Assembly (NCBI RefSeq): GCF_023701745.1
Contig: NZ_JAJOZB010000001.1
Coordinates: 2,548,501-2,612,500 of the forward strand
Source of the DNA: Streptomyces sp. RKAG293
Lineage (GTDB): Bacteria; Actinomycetota; Actinomycetes; Streptomycetales; Streptomycetaceae
DNA: 64,000 nucleotides
Reading direction: 5' to 3'
Within the stretch, counting starts at the first letter, position 1, and each line of letters opens with the position of its first letter. Positions 1-7,673 of the stretch are shown here, in pieces. A program made the translations under genes and the position numbers. Under the pieces are notes generated by a model. The model was not told the origin of the DNA. It worked only from the letters and a program-made list of their open reading frames with translations, and searched no databases.

Positions 1-1
1 G

Positions 2-721
2 ATCAAGCTGGGCTACTGGCAGCTGCACCGTCACGAGCACCGGGTGGCCAACAACCACCTGATCAGCCAGAACGTCAAGGCCGCCGCCGTCCCGGTCGAG
101 CGGCTGGCCGCGCCCGGCAGGACCGTACCGCGCAAGGACCTGTACCGGTCGGTGAGCGCGACCGGTCACTACGACACCGCGCACGAGGTCGTCGCCCGCC
201 AGCGCACCGCGGCCGACGGGCAGAAGAACGGGTACCACGTCATCACCCCGCTGGTGCTGGACGACGGCCGGGCGATCCTGGTGAACCGCGGCTGGATCGA
301 CGCCGACGGCGGGCTCACCGCGCTGCCGAAGATCCCGGCCGCCGAGTCCGGCGAGATCACCGTCACCGGGCGGCTGCGCCCCGACGAGACGAGCTCCAGC
401 ACCGGGATCAGGAACAAGAGCGGGCTGCCGGACCGCATGATCATGCTGATCAACTCCACGGATATGGCGAAGACCAGTGCGCAGCCGCTGCTCGGCGGCT
501 ATCTGGAGCTGGCCACCACCTCGCCCAAGCCCTCCGGCGCCCAGCCGGAACTGATCCCCGAGCCGGACGACTCCAGCATCGGCCCGCACATGGCGTACGC
601 GATCCAGTGGTGGCTGTTCTCGGCGATGGTCCCGGTCGGCTGGGTCATCCTGGTGCGCCGCGAGCGCAAGGAGCGGGTCACCGGGCAGGAGTCACGGAAG
701 AGCGTTCCGGTCGCGGTCTAA
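2..721 (+). CDS. SURF1 family protein, 5' end missing
   Basis: C-terminal part of a SURF1-type membrane protein, a family that helps assemble cytochrome c oxidase. The reading frame is open from base 2, so the true start lies before the window; an in-frame GTG at 44 is internal. Visible family features are the first-helix end motif GYWQLHR at the very start, the conserved ILVNRGWI about 95 residues in, and a C-terminal helix beginning HMAYAIQWWLFSAMVP, followed by the basic cytoplasmic tail RRERKER. Two helices flanking an extracytoplasmic domain is the usual SURF1 plan. It ends at TAA 719–721, about 50 bases before the GH15 gene, with no obvious terminator between. Identification is firm; the specific role in oxidase assembly is by family. 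Confidence 0.88.
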   Translation: MKLGYWQLHRHEHRVANNHLISQNVKAAAVPVERLAAPGRTVPRKDLYRSVSATGHYDTAHEVVARQRTAADGQKNGYHVITPLVLDDGRAILVNRGWIDADGGLTALPKIPAAESGEITVTGRLRPDETSSSTGIRNKSGLPDRMIMLINSTDMAKTSAQPLLGGYLELATTSPKPSGAQPELIPEPDDSSIGPHMAYAIQWWLFSAMVPVGWVILVRRERKERVTGQESRKSVPVAV

Positions 722-770
722 CGGCGTCCCCGGCACGCTACGAGCAGGAGTGTGGACGAAAGGCGGCCCC

Positions 771-2558
771 GTGCCAGGACTGATCGAGGACTACGCGCTC
801 ATCGGTGATCTCCAGACCGCGGCGCTGGTCGGCAAGGACGGCTCCATCGACTGGCTGTGCCTGCCGCGCTTCGACTCCGCCGCGTGCTTCGCGGCGCTGC
901 TCGGGGACGAGGAGAACGGCCAGTGGCGGATCGCCCCGGCCGGCGCCGACCAGTGCACCCGGCGGGCGTACCGCGGTGACACCCTGGTGCTGGAGACGTT
1001 CTGGGAGACCGCCACCGGCATGGTCAAGGTCATCGACTTCATGCCGCAGCGCGACCGCGCCCCCGATGTCATGCGGATCGTGGAGGGCGTCTCCGGCACC
1101 GTGCAGATGCGAAGCGAAATGCGGCTGCGCTTCGACTACGGCAGCATCGTGCCCTGGATGCGGCGCGCCGACGGCCACCGCATCGCGGTCGCGGGGCCCG
1201 ACTCGGTCTGGCTGCGCAGCTATCCGCCGCAGCTGCCGATGTACGGCAAGGACTTCTGCACCTACGCCGACTTCTCCGTGTCGGCGGGCGAGCGCGTCGC
1301 CTTCGTCATCACCTGGCACCCGTCGCACGAGACGCGGCCGCGCCGGATCGACCCGTACGACGCGCTGGAAACCAGCATCGAGGACTGGGAGAAGTGGTCG
1401 GCGCAGTGCACCTACGACGGCCCCTGGCGGGAGGCCGTGCTGCGCTCCCTCATCACCCTCAAGGCGCTGACCTACGCGCCGACCGGCGGTATCGCCGCGG
1501 CCGTCACCACCTCGCTGCCGGAGGAGATCGGCGGGGTGCGCAACTGGGACTACCGCTTCTGCTGGCTCCGCGACGCCACCCTGACGCTCAACGCGATGGT
1601 CTCCAGCGGCTACCTCCAGGAGGCCTCCAAGTGGCGGGACTGGCTGCTGCGCGCGGTCGCCGGGGACCCCGCCGACCTGCAGATCATGTACGGGATCTCC
1701 GGTGAGCGACGACTGCCCGAGTACGAGGTGCCGTGGCTGGAGGGGTACGAGGCGTCCGCCCCGGTCCGGATCGGCAACGCCGCGGCCGGGCAGCTGCAGC
1801 TCGACGTCTACGGCGAGGTGCTCGACTCGCTCTACCTGGCCCGGAACAGCGGGCTCTCCGACGACAAGCACGCCTGGAGCCTGCAGCGCGCCCTGATGGA
1901 CTTCCTGGAGTCCAACTGGCGCGAGCCGGACGAGGGCCTGTGGGAGGTCCGCGGGCCGCGCCGGCACTTCGTGCACTCCAAGGTGATGGCGTGGGTCGCC
2001 GCGGACCGCGCGGTCCGCACCCTGGAGGCGCAGCCGAAGCGCGGCGGCGACCTGGCCGGCTGGCGGGCCATGCGCGACCAGGTCCATCTGGAGGTGTGCA
2101 AGCGCGGCTACGACAACGAGCGCAGCACGTTCACCCAGTTCTACGGCTCCACCCAGCTGGACGCGGCGACGCTGCTCATCCCCCAGGTCGGCTTCCTGCC
2201 CTCCTCCGATCCACGGGTGATCGGCACGGTCGACGCGGTGCGCAGGGAGCTGAACCACGGCGGGCTCGTCCGCCGCTACACCCTCGACGAGAAGGCCGTG
2301 GACGGCCTGCCGGGCGACGAGGGCGCCTTCCTGGCCTGCTCGTTCTGGCTGGCCGACGCGCTGCACACGACCGGCCGCGAGCGGGAGGCCCGCGAACTGT
2401 TCGGGCACCTGCTGAGCCTGCGCAACGACGTCGGGCTGCTCGCCGAGGAGTGGGACCCGGTCTCCCGCCGCCAGCTCGGCAACTTCCCGCAGGCCTTCAG
2501 CCACATCGGGCTCGTCAACACCGCGCTGAGCCTGTCCGGAGTCCGTAAGGGAGCATGA
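771..2558 (+). CDS. Glycoside hydrolase family 15 protein (trehalase/glucoamylase type)
   Basis: Predicted cytoplasmic GH15 enzyme of 595 residues that hydrolyses alpha-glucosidic bonds, most likely trehalose or short maltodextrins. The N-terminal 200 residues are the trehalase-associated domain, opening with IEDYALIGDLQTAALVGKDG. The (alpha/alpha)6 catalytic barrel follows, with NWDYRFCWLRDATLT (sugar-binding Arg and Asp), an acidic EPDEGLWEVRG segment and the late LAEEWDP glutamate expected in the active site. No signal peptide is seen. GTG 771 is preferred over the in-frame GTG 750 because GAAAGG sits seven bases upstream of 771 and the protein then begins at the conserved PGLIEDYALIGD. 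It is followed by an SDR gene only four bases after its stop, so the two are probably co-transcribed. Actinobacterial members are often trehalases, but glucoamylase activity cannot be excluded. Confidence 0.85.
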   Translation: MPGLIEDYALIGDLQTAALVGKDGSIDWLCLPRFDSAACFAALLGDEENGQWRIAPAGADQCTRRAYRGDTLVLETFWETATGMVKVIDFMPQRDRAPDVMRIVEGVSGTVQMRSEMRLRFDYGSIVPWMRRADGHRIAVAGPDSVWLRSYPPQLPMYGKDFCTYADFSVSAGERVAFVITWHPSHETRPRRIDPYDALETSIEDWEKWSAQCTYDGPWREAVLRSLITLKALTYAPTGGIAAAVTTSLPEEIGGVRNWDYRFCWLRDATLTLNAMVSSGYLQEASKWRDWLLRAVAGDPADLQIMYGISGERRLPEYEVPWLEGYEASAPVRIGNAAAGQLQLDVYGEVLDSLYLARNSGLSDDKHAWSLQRALMDFLESNWREPDEGLWEVRGPRRHFVHSKVMAWVAADRAVRTLEAQPKRGGDLAGWRAMRDQVHLEVCKRGYDNERSTFTQFYGSTQLDAATLLIPQVGFLPSSDPRVIGTVDAVRRELNHGGLVRRYTLDEKAVDGLPGDEGAFLACSFWLADALHTTGREREARELFGHLLSLRNDVGLLAEEWDPVSRRQLGNFPQAFSHIGLVNTALSLSGVRKGA

Positions 2559-2562
2559 GCGC

Positions 2563-3324
2563 ATGGATCTGGGACTGAAGGACCGGGTGTACGTCGTCAC
2601 CGGCGCCACCCGCGGGCTGGGCATGGCGGCCGCCCGTGAGCTGGCGGCCGACGGCGCGAAGCTGGTCGTCTCCGGGCGCTCGCAGGAGTCGGCGGACGCG
2701 GCCGCCGCCGCGCTGGGCGGCCCGGGGAACACGATCGGGATGGCCGCGGACAACACCGGCGCGGACACCCCCGACCGGCTCATCGGCGCCGCCCGCGAGG
2801 AGTTCGGCCGGCTGGACGGCGTACTGATCAGCGTCGGCGGCCCGGCCGTCGGCCTCTCCGAGAAGATCACGGACGACCAGTGGCGGGACGCGTTCGAGAC
2901 GGTCTTCCTCGGCGCGGTACGGCTCGCCCGGGCCGCCGCGGCGGCGCTCGGCGAGGGCGGCGTGATCGGCTTCGTGCTGTCCGGGTCGGTGTACGAGCCG
3001 ATCCCCGGCCTGGCCGTTTCCAACGGGCTGCGGCCGGGGCTGGCCGGATTCGCCAAGAACCTCGCCAACGAGCTGGGCCCGCGCGGCATCCGTGTCGTGG
3101 GGCTGCTGCCCTCCCGGATCGACACCGAGCGGGTGGCGCAGCTCGACGCCCTCAGCGGCGACGCGGCGGCCGCCCGCGCCCGGCACAGCGCCGCCATCCC
3201 GCTGGGCCGCTACGGAACCCCGGAGGAGTTCGGCCGGGCCGCGGCCTTCCTGCTCTCCCCCGCCGCCTCGTATCTGACGGGCGTCATGCTGCCGATCGAC
3301 GGCGGCGCCCAGCACGGCTTCTGA
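2563..3324 (+). CDS. SDR-family oxidoreductase with altered catalytic residues
   Basis: Rossmann-fold short-chain dehydrogenase/reductase of 253 residues. The cofactor motif TGATRGLG is at residues 13–20, and an arginine at 39 after strand 2 suggests NADP(H). The C-terminal LTGVMLPIDGG is typical. The usual YxxxK catalytic pair is missing: in the aligned segment (about 148–165) serine 153 and arginine 157 occupy those positions, in the context PIPGLAVSNGLRPG, and the usual NNAG motif is replaced by SVGG (90–93). A recognised SDR subgroup shares this SN..R pattern, so this is a family trait and not damage. The substrate is unknown. It starts four bases after the GH15 gene and is probably its operon partner. 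A GC-rich palindrome follows before the convergent amaP-like gene. Confidence 0.85.
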   Translation: MDLGLKDRVYVVTGATRGLGMAAARELAADGAKLVVSGRSQESADAAAAALGGPGNTIGMAADNTGADTPDRLIGAAREEFGRLDGVLISVGGPAVGLSEKITDDQWRDAFETVFLGAVRLARAAAAALGEGGVIGFVLSGSVYEPIPGLAVSNGLRPGLAGFAKNLANELGPRGIRVVGLLPSRIDTERVAQLDALSGDAAAARARHSAAIPLGRYGTPEEFGRAAAFLLSPAASYLTGVMLPIDGGAQHGF

Positions 3325-3341
3325 CGGACGGCGTACGGCGC

Positions 3342-3360
3342 CCGGCGCCCGGGGCGCCGG
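3342..3360. terminator. Possible bidirectional terminator hairpin
   Basis: Nine-base GC-only arms (CCGGCGCCC and its complement) flank one base in the 36-bp gap between two convergent genes. There is no T-tract, and the tight loop would have to open by several bases, so support is positional only. Confidence 0.3.
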
Positions 3361-3957
3361 TCAGTTGACGCGGCTGGCGCGGTGCTTGACGGCGCGCAGC
3401 CGCGCCTCGGCCGGGAGGTGGTCGAGTCCCGCGGAACCGCCGGCGCGCTGCAGGATCTCGGTGTCCAGCCGGGAGACGACGGTGTCCGGGGCCGCGTGCG
3501 GCGCCAGGGCGAGGGTGAGGCGCGCGCGGGGCGCGGAGCGCTTGCCGGTCAGCACGGCGCCGGCCCGGTCCACACCCTCCAGCGCCTCGGTCTCGGTGAC
3601 CAGGACGTCCTCCAGGGCCCGGCCGCGCAGGACGGCGTCCTGGCCGTCGCGGCTCTCGATGCGCAGCTGGCGCAGCCGGTGGCTGCGGAACTGGGCCAGG
3701 AACCACCACAGGGCCGTCAGCACCAGCACCCCCAGGGCAGCCATGACGGTGGGCCACCACCAGCCGTCGCCGCGGTAGCGGGTGCGGTCCCGGGCCGTGA
3801 GGAGCACGTCCTTGGGGCCGTCGAACGGCCACCAGTGCGGCAGGGTGAATCCCCAGCGGCGCTGCAGGTCCAGGCTGCCGACCAGCACCGCGAGACCGGC
3901 GATCAGCAGGAGCAGGCCAGTCAGGGCCAGCAGGGTCCGGTTGAGGGAGCTGCGCAT
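3361..3957 (-). CDS. amaP: Alkaline-shock membrane anchor protein AmaP
   Basis: Predicted 198-residue membrane protein of the AmaP family, which anchors Asp23-type proteins at the cytoplasmic membrane in envelope stress. It begins MRSSLNRTLLALTG, a typical AmaP start, with a first helix at about residues 6–26 and a second near 75–97 (TVMAALGVLVLTALWWFLA), then a cytoplasmic alpha/beta C-terminal domain. ATG 3957 is chosen because it opens the first helix; extending upstream would run into the DUF6286 gene. It lies last in a tightly packed leftward set with a DUF6286 gene, an Asp23-like gene, a small membrane gene and Asp23. That is the same family partnership found around asp23 in Firmicutes. 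Confidence 0.8.
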   Translation of the reverse strand: MRSSLNRTLLALTGLLLLIAGLAVLVGSLDLQRRWGFTLPHWWPFDGPKDVLLTARDRTRYRGDGWWWPTVMAALGVLVLTALWWFLAQFRSHRLRQLRIESRDGQDAVLRGRALEDVLVTETEALEGVDRAGAVLTGKRSAPRARLTLALAPHAAPDTVVSRLDTEILQRAGGSAGLDHLPAEARLRAVKHRASRVN

Positions 3958-3964
3958 CGGCGGA

Positions 3965-4639
3965 TCAGCCCTTCTGGGCACGCTGGACGTGGACGCCCAG
4001 GCTGGGCGGGCGGGCCAGCCCGAGTTGGACGACGCCCTCGGCCAGGGCGGTGTCCAGGTCGGCCCGTACTTCGTCCAGGTCACGGAAGTGGGACGCGGCG
4101 CGGGCGGTGATGCGGCGGCGGCCGACCCGGACCCGGACGGTGTGCACGCCGGAGACCTCCATCGCCCGGTCGCGCAGCGTGAGTTCGGCGGCGTGCCGGT
4201 CCAGCCCCGCGCGCACCCCGGTGATGCTGCGCCGCATCGGCAGGATGTCGCGCAGGCCAGGGGTGACGGCCAGGACGATCAGCCACAGACCGATCACGGC
4301 GGCGGCCGCGGCGGCGGTGATGACGAGCGCGTTGTCCAGCGGCCGGGTGGCCAGTTCGTGGGCCAGCCGCGGCCGCCAGCTCATCGCGGCGCGGTCGGTG
4401 CGGACCGCGGCGATGTCGTAGAGCAGGATCCCGGCGGCCCCCAGCACCACCAGCGCGGTCAGCGCCGACGGCACCCGGCGCTCCGACCAGAACCGGGCCG
4501 CGCGGCCGGCCGGCGGCTCGGCGGGCCGTTCGGCGGCGGACCCGCCGGATCCGTCGGGCTCGTCCGGCTCGTAGGGCCCGATGACCGGCAGCTGCCGTGT
4601 CGTGCCCTCGGGTTCGGGCTCCGTACCGGTCCCGGTCAC
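3965..4639 (-). CDS. DUF6286 membrane protein of the Asp23/AmaP module
   Basis: Protein of 224 residues with a proline/glutamate-rich cytoplasmic N-terminus (about 1–50). It has two predicted helices (SALTALVVLGAAGILLYDIA at about 57–77, and a second near 108–130), and an Asp23-like alpha/beta tail carrying TVRVRVGRRRITARA. This matches the Actinobacterial DUF6286 proteins encoded beside Asp23. It overlaps the upstream Asp23-like gene by four bases and ends seven bases before amaP, so it is in one transcription unit and probably translationally coupled. The domain name comes from recalled family context. Its molecular function is not known; a membrane platform for Asp23 proteins, as for AmaP, is an inference. 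Confidence 0.7.
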   Translation of the reverse strand: MTGTGTEPEPEGTTRQLPVIGPYEPDEPDGSGGSAAERPAEPPAGRAARFWSERRVPSALTALVVLGAAGILLYDIAAVRTDRAAMSWRPRLAHELATRPLDNALVITAAAAAAVIGLWLIVLAVTPGLRDILPMRRSITGVRAGLDRHAAELTLRDRAMEVSGVHTVRVRVGRRRITARAASHFRDLDEVRADLDTALAEGVVQLGLARPPSLGVHVQRAQKG

Positions 4640-5010
4640 CGCACCCTCCCCTCGCTCTGCCGCCGCGCCGTCGCGGAGTGCAGCCGCTCGATCTCGACGG
4701 CGACCTCAGGTACCTCCATACCCGTCAGTGACGTCACCCGGTCCGCGACATGGCGGCGCACCGAGCCGCAGACCGCCCCGAGGTCACCCGGATAGCCCAG
4801 TTCCACCGACAACCGCACCCGGGCGCTCTCCTTGCGCACCGAGACCGACGCGTGCGGCGTACGGTCCGGCGGCACGAGCCCGTGCTCCGGGACGTCCGCG
4901 AGCACCTCGGACGCGGCCCGCGCGGCGATCTTCGCCACCACCCGGTCCGCGATCCTGAGCGCGCCCCGCTCCGCGGCCGGCAGGGTGACCGGGGCCGCAG
5001 CGGCCATCAC
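4636..5010 (-). CDS. Small Asp23/Gls24-like protein
   Basis: Soluble 124-residue protein with the Asp23/Gls24 core: an N-terminal amphipathic stretch RIADRVVAKIAARAASEV, a beta-rich centre (ASVSVRKESARVRLSVELGY), and a helix–strand ending in VTSLTGMEVPEVAVEIERL. The last segment closely mirrors the ERMTGLEVVEVNVAV ending of the larger Asp23 protein encoded at 5263–5778, so the two are paralogues. It overlaps both neighbours by four bases, a mark of tight coupling. The role is inferred to be assembly with the larger Asp23 protein at the membrane through AmaP. Confidence 0.72.
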   Translation of the reverse strand: MMAAAAPVTLPAAERGALRIADRVVAKIAARAASEVLADVPEHGLVPPDRTPHASVSVRKESARVRLSVELGYPGDLGAVCGSVRRHVADRVTSLTGMEVPEVAVEIERLHSATARRQSEGRVR

Positions 5011-5189
5011 CGCCGCCGGTCGCGGCTGCGGAAGAACTCTCCGGGCTCCAGATCGCCGTCCACGAACTTCCCGGCAACGAACCCGACCGCGCCGAGCGCG
5101 GCCACCAGCAGGAACGCGCCGAACCCGCCGAAGTACCCGGCGAATCCGAGCGCCATGCCCACGATCAGTCCGACCAGCGACATTCTCAT
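5007..5189 (-). CDS. Small membrane protein of the Asp23 module (DUF2273-like)
   Basis: Sixty-residue protein that is almost entirely two short hydrophobic helices (about 4–20 and 24–43), with a cytoplasmic tail GKFVDGDLEPGEFFRSRDRRR. A tiny two-helix protein ending in a GK..DG-type tail is the plan of the DUF2273 proteins encoded between asp23 and amaP in Firmicutes; sequence similarity to them is only suggestive. Two in-frame ATG codons (5189 and 5183) could both serve. It overlaps the Asp23-like gene by four bases and starts 73 bases after the end of the main Asp23 gene. Confidence 0.6.
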   Translation of the reverse strand: MRMSLVGLIVGMALGFAGYFGGFGAFLLVAALGAVGFVAGKFVDGDLEPGEFFRSRDRRR

Positions 5190-5262
5190 CGTCCGCTCAC
5201 CGTCCTCGCCTCACCGCTGTCGCCGGCACCGCCGGCCGCCGTCCCACCCGTCCGCGGGGTCG

Positions 5263-5778
5263 TCACTGGACCCTCTGCTCGCGGTCGTCCTCGTCGTCCT
5301 CGTCCGGCAGCTTCACGTCGCCGACCGCGACATTGACCTCGACGACCTCGAGACCGGTCATCCGCTCGACCGCGGCGATCACGTTCTCCCGCACCGCGCG
5401 GGCCACTTCGACGATGGACACCCCGTACTCGACGACGATGTCCAGGTCGAGCGCGGTCTGCACCTCGCCGACCTCCGCCTTCACCCCACGGGTGACGGAC
5501 TTGCTGCCGGGCACCCGGTCGCGCACGGCGCCGAAGGTGCGGGCGAAGCCGCTGCCCATCGCGTGCACGCCCAGCACATCACGGGCCGCCAGCCCGGCGA
5601 TCTTCTCGACCACTCCGTCCGCGATGGTGGTCCGGCCGCGGGTAGCGGGGTCGCCCAGCGGCGCCCGCCGGCCGGGTGTCCCGGCACCCGCGCTCGTGCC
5701 CTTCTCCAATGTCCTGCCCTCGCCCACGGAATCGGGGCCCTCCGGCTCGGACAGGTTGCGCTGTGCCGCCTCGGTCAT
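5263..5778 (-). CDS. Asp23/Gls24 family envelope stress protein
   Basis: Main Asp23/Gls24 protein of the module, 171 residues. After a low-complexity N-terminus of about 45 residues comes the family core: TTIADGVVEKIAGLAARDVLGVHAM, the strand-rich LDLDIVVEYGVSIVEVARAVRENV and ERMTGLEVVEVNVAVGDV. The C-terminus is strongly acidic (PDEDDEDDRE). ATG 5778 is preceded by AAGGGA at a suitable distance. The same frame stays open much further upstream, but that stretch is antisense to the divergent gene and is not coding. It is the first gene of the leftward cluster, so its promoter lies in the 136-bp gap shared with the divergent P10-family gene. In Firmicutes Asp23 is abundant, membrane-anchored and alkaline/SigB-induced; the same role here is inference. 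Confidence 0.82.
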   Translation of the reverse strand: MTEAAQRNLSEPEGPDSVGEGRTLEKGTSAGAGTPGRRAPLGDPATRGRTTIADGVVEKIAGLAARDVLGVHAMGSGFARTFGAVRDRVPGSKSVTRGVKAEVGEVQTALDLDIVVEYGVSIVEVARAVRENVIAAVERMTGLEVVEVNVAVGDVKLPDEDDEDDREQRVQ

Positions 5779-5914
5779 CGCGAGTCGTCCCTTCGTCTGG
5801 GCTGCTCCGTGCACCACACTATGTGCGCATGCCCTGCCGCGCCGTGGAGATGCGGTCAGGAAGCGCGGAGCGGGCCGCCGTTCGGGTGGCGCGCGGCGAA
5901 GGAGGCGGAGACCG

Positions 5915-6703
5915 GTGACTGTGGACCGTTTGGCCCGTGCGGTACGGGAGCAGATCTCGTTCGGGCGCGTGCTGCCGCTCGGCGGGGCGGGAGACGGGGT
6001 CTGGATCACCGAGAACGCGGCCGCCGACGCGCTGCGCGGGGCGGTGGCCGGGCTCACCGCCGTCCGGGTCGGCACCCTGCGCATCGGCCCGGAGGCGGTG
6101 GCGGAGCCGGCGACGCATGCGGATACGGATACGGATGCGGGCGGCGCGCCGCTCGTACCGGTCGTTCCGCTCGTACCGCCGAGTGCGGTGCCGTACGGCC
6201 CGCTGTGCGTGGCCGCGGCCTTCGAGGCCGCCATCGACCGGCCGCTGCCCGCCACCGCGGAGCGGTTGCGGACCGCTCTGTGGAGTGCGGCGCACGATCT
6301 GCTGGGGCTGGCGGTCACCTCGGTGGACCTCGACGTCACCGGCCTGATGGATCCCCCGGCCGGGCCGGGGGCCCTGCCCGGCTTCGATCCCGTCCCCGCT
6401 CCCGTCCCCGCGCTCGCTGCGGGCGAGGACCCGCCACCGGCCGGCAACGGGGTGGTCGCCGCGGCGCTCCTGGTGCCGGGTGTGGCCCGGGTGACCTCAC
6501 GGCTCGGCGGCTTCGCGTCCGGGCTCCGCACGGCCGACGGCGGCGATCCACCGGCCCGGGAGGTCCGGGTGCAGATCGCGGTCGTGCCCGGCCACCGCGC
6601 GCTGGATGTGGCCCGCGCGGTGGCCGCGGCGGTCACCGCGGCCGCGGAGCCCGGTTCCCCGGGCCCCGTCACGACGGCGGTCGTGGTCACCGCCATCGGG
6701 TGA
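5915..6703 (+). CDS. P10-family hypothetical protein next to Asp23
   Basis: Protein of 262 residues of the Streptomyces group annotated by homology as nucleopolyhedrovirus P10 family, a label with no functional meaning in bacteria. It opens TVDRLARAVREQISFGRVLPLGG and contains a Pro/Ala-rich linker near residues 145–175. Its last 40 residues form a helix–strand pattern (ALDVARAVAAAVTAAA, then VVVTAIG) recalling the Asp23 fold ending. GTG 5915 has GGAGG eight bases upstream. It is divergent from asp23 across 136 bp, which suggests shared control with the envelope-stress module. The function is unknown; a role linked to Asp23 is inferred only from position and fold resemblance. It ends just before an 11-bp tandem repeat. 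Confidence 0.6.
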   Translation: MTVDRLARAVREQISFGRVLPLGGAGDGVWITENAAADALRGAVAGLTAVRVGTLRIGPEAVAEPATHADTDTDAGGAPLVPVVPLVPPSAVPYGPLCVAAAFEAAIDRPLPATAERLRTALWSAAHDLLGLAVTSVDLDVTGLMDPPAGPGALPGFDPVPAPVPALAAGEDPPPAGNGVVAAALLVPGVARVTSRLGGFASGLRTADGGDPPAREVRVQIAVVPGHRALDVARAVAAAVTAAAEPGSPGPVTTAVVVTAIG

Positions 6704-6707
6704 CCAC

Positions 6708-6768
6708 GACCGGGCATCGACCGGGCATCGACCGGGCATCGATCGGGCGGAGTTATCGGGCGGAGTTA
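6708..6768. repeat. Tandem 11-bp and 13-bp repeats between convergent genes
   Basis: Three perfect copies of GACCGGGCATC (6708–6740) run directly into two perfect copies of TCGGGCGGAGTTA (6743–6755, 6756–6768). The second copy of the 13-mer supplies the TAA stop of the leftward crotonase gene (6766–6768). The repeats fill the whole gap between the P10-family gene and the crotonase gene, and no hairpin terminator was seen there. Confidence 0.85.
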
Positions 6769-7557
6769 CTCGCCGACGCCGGCGAGGTCGCGCAGCCGGC
6801 GGCCCTGGGCGGCGCGCTCGGCGGGGCGCTGCTCCTCGTACGAACGGGCGGCGGCACCCTGCAGCAGGGCCTTGGTCTCGATGACGGCGTCACGGGGCGC
6901 GGCGAGCAGCGCGGCGGCGAGGTCATGGACCGATGCGTCCAGTTCGGCGACCGGGACGACCAGATTGGCGAGGCCGAGGCGCTCGGCCTCCGACCCGTGC
7001 ACGAAGCGCCCGGTGGCGCAGATCTCCAGGGCCCGCGCATAGCCGACGAGGTCGACCAGCGGCTTGGTGCCACCGAGGTCGGGCACCAGTCCGAGGCTGG
7101 TCTCGCGCATGGCGAACTGCGCGTCGTCCGCGCACACCCGCAGATCGCAGGCGAGAGCGAGCTGGAAGCCGGCACCGATCGCATGGCCCTGTACGGCGGC
7201 GATGGTCACGATGTCGCTGCGCCGCCACCAGGTGAACGCTTCCTGGTACTCGGCGATGGTCGCGTCGAGCTGCTCGTCGGAACCGCGCGCGAGGTCGATG
7301 AACGACGGTTCGCCGTCGAAGCCCTCGGGCGTGAAGGCCTGCCGGTCGAGCCCCGCGGAGAAGGACTGCCCTTCGCCGCGGAGCACGACAACGCGCACGC
7401 TGCCCGGCAGGAGCCGGCCTGCCTCGACCAGGGCCCGCCACAGGGCGGGTGACTGGGCATTGCGTTTGGCCGGATTGCACAGTGTGACGGTCGCGACGGA
7501 GTCGTCGGCGGTGAGCCGCACTCCGTCACGCTCGAGCAGCACGGTGGGGTCGGGCAT
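6766..7557 (-). CDS. Enoyl-CoA hydratase/isomerase (crotonase) family protein
   Basis: Crotonase-fold acyl-CoA enzyme of 263 residues, near the family norm. Oxyanion-hole segments are visible as SFSAGLD (near residue 66) and GHAIGAGFQLALACD (near 125). The first catalytic glutamate is retained in FAMRETSLGLVPD, while the second position, usually GxGGT, reads DLGGT. An aspartate there is more typical of enoyl-CoA isomerases than of strict hydratases. Acyl-CoA substrate and pathway cannot be read from the sequence. It is encoded alone on the minus strand; its stop codon is part of a 13-bp tandem repeat and its start is about 115 bases from the end of gbn. Confidence 0.85.
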   Translation of the reverse strand: MPDPTVLLERDGVRLTADDSVATVTLCNPAKRNAQSPALWRALVEAGRLLPGSVRVVVLRGEGQSFSAGLDRQAFTPEGFDGEPSFIDLARGSDEQLDATIAEYQEAFTWWRRSDIVTIAAVQGHAIGAGFQLALACDLRVCADDAQFAMRETSLGLVPDLGGTKPLVDLVGYARALEICATGRFVHGSEAERLGLANLVVPVAELDASVHDLAAALLAAPRDAVIETKALLQGAAARSYEEQRPAERAAQGRRLRDLAGVGE

Positions 7558-7673
7558 CGGGCACCTCCGAGCGAACCGCGGAATTGATTACCGAAGAGTA
7601 ACCACCTGGTCGACACAGTCGCCGACCGGGTGGGCACGCTGGGGAATCCGGGTCGCGGGAGATGCCCTGCCCG

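Noticed and set aside
738..3197. Long open frame on the minus strand across the GH15 and SDR genes
   Set aside because: It is antisense to two well-supported genes, has no domain-like sequence, and is Arg/Ala/Pro/Gly-rich as expected of a shadow frame in GC-rich DNA.
5263..6717. Asp23 frame extended upstream to 6717
   Set aside because: Upstream part is antisense to the P10-family gene and low complexity; ATG 5778 has a proper ribosome site.
4750..7452. Plus-strand frame of 900 codons across the Asp23 cluster
   Set aside because: It lies opposite several genes with clear family motifs and contains only arginine/proline/glycine-rich text.
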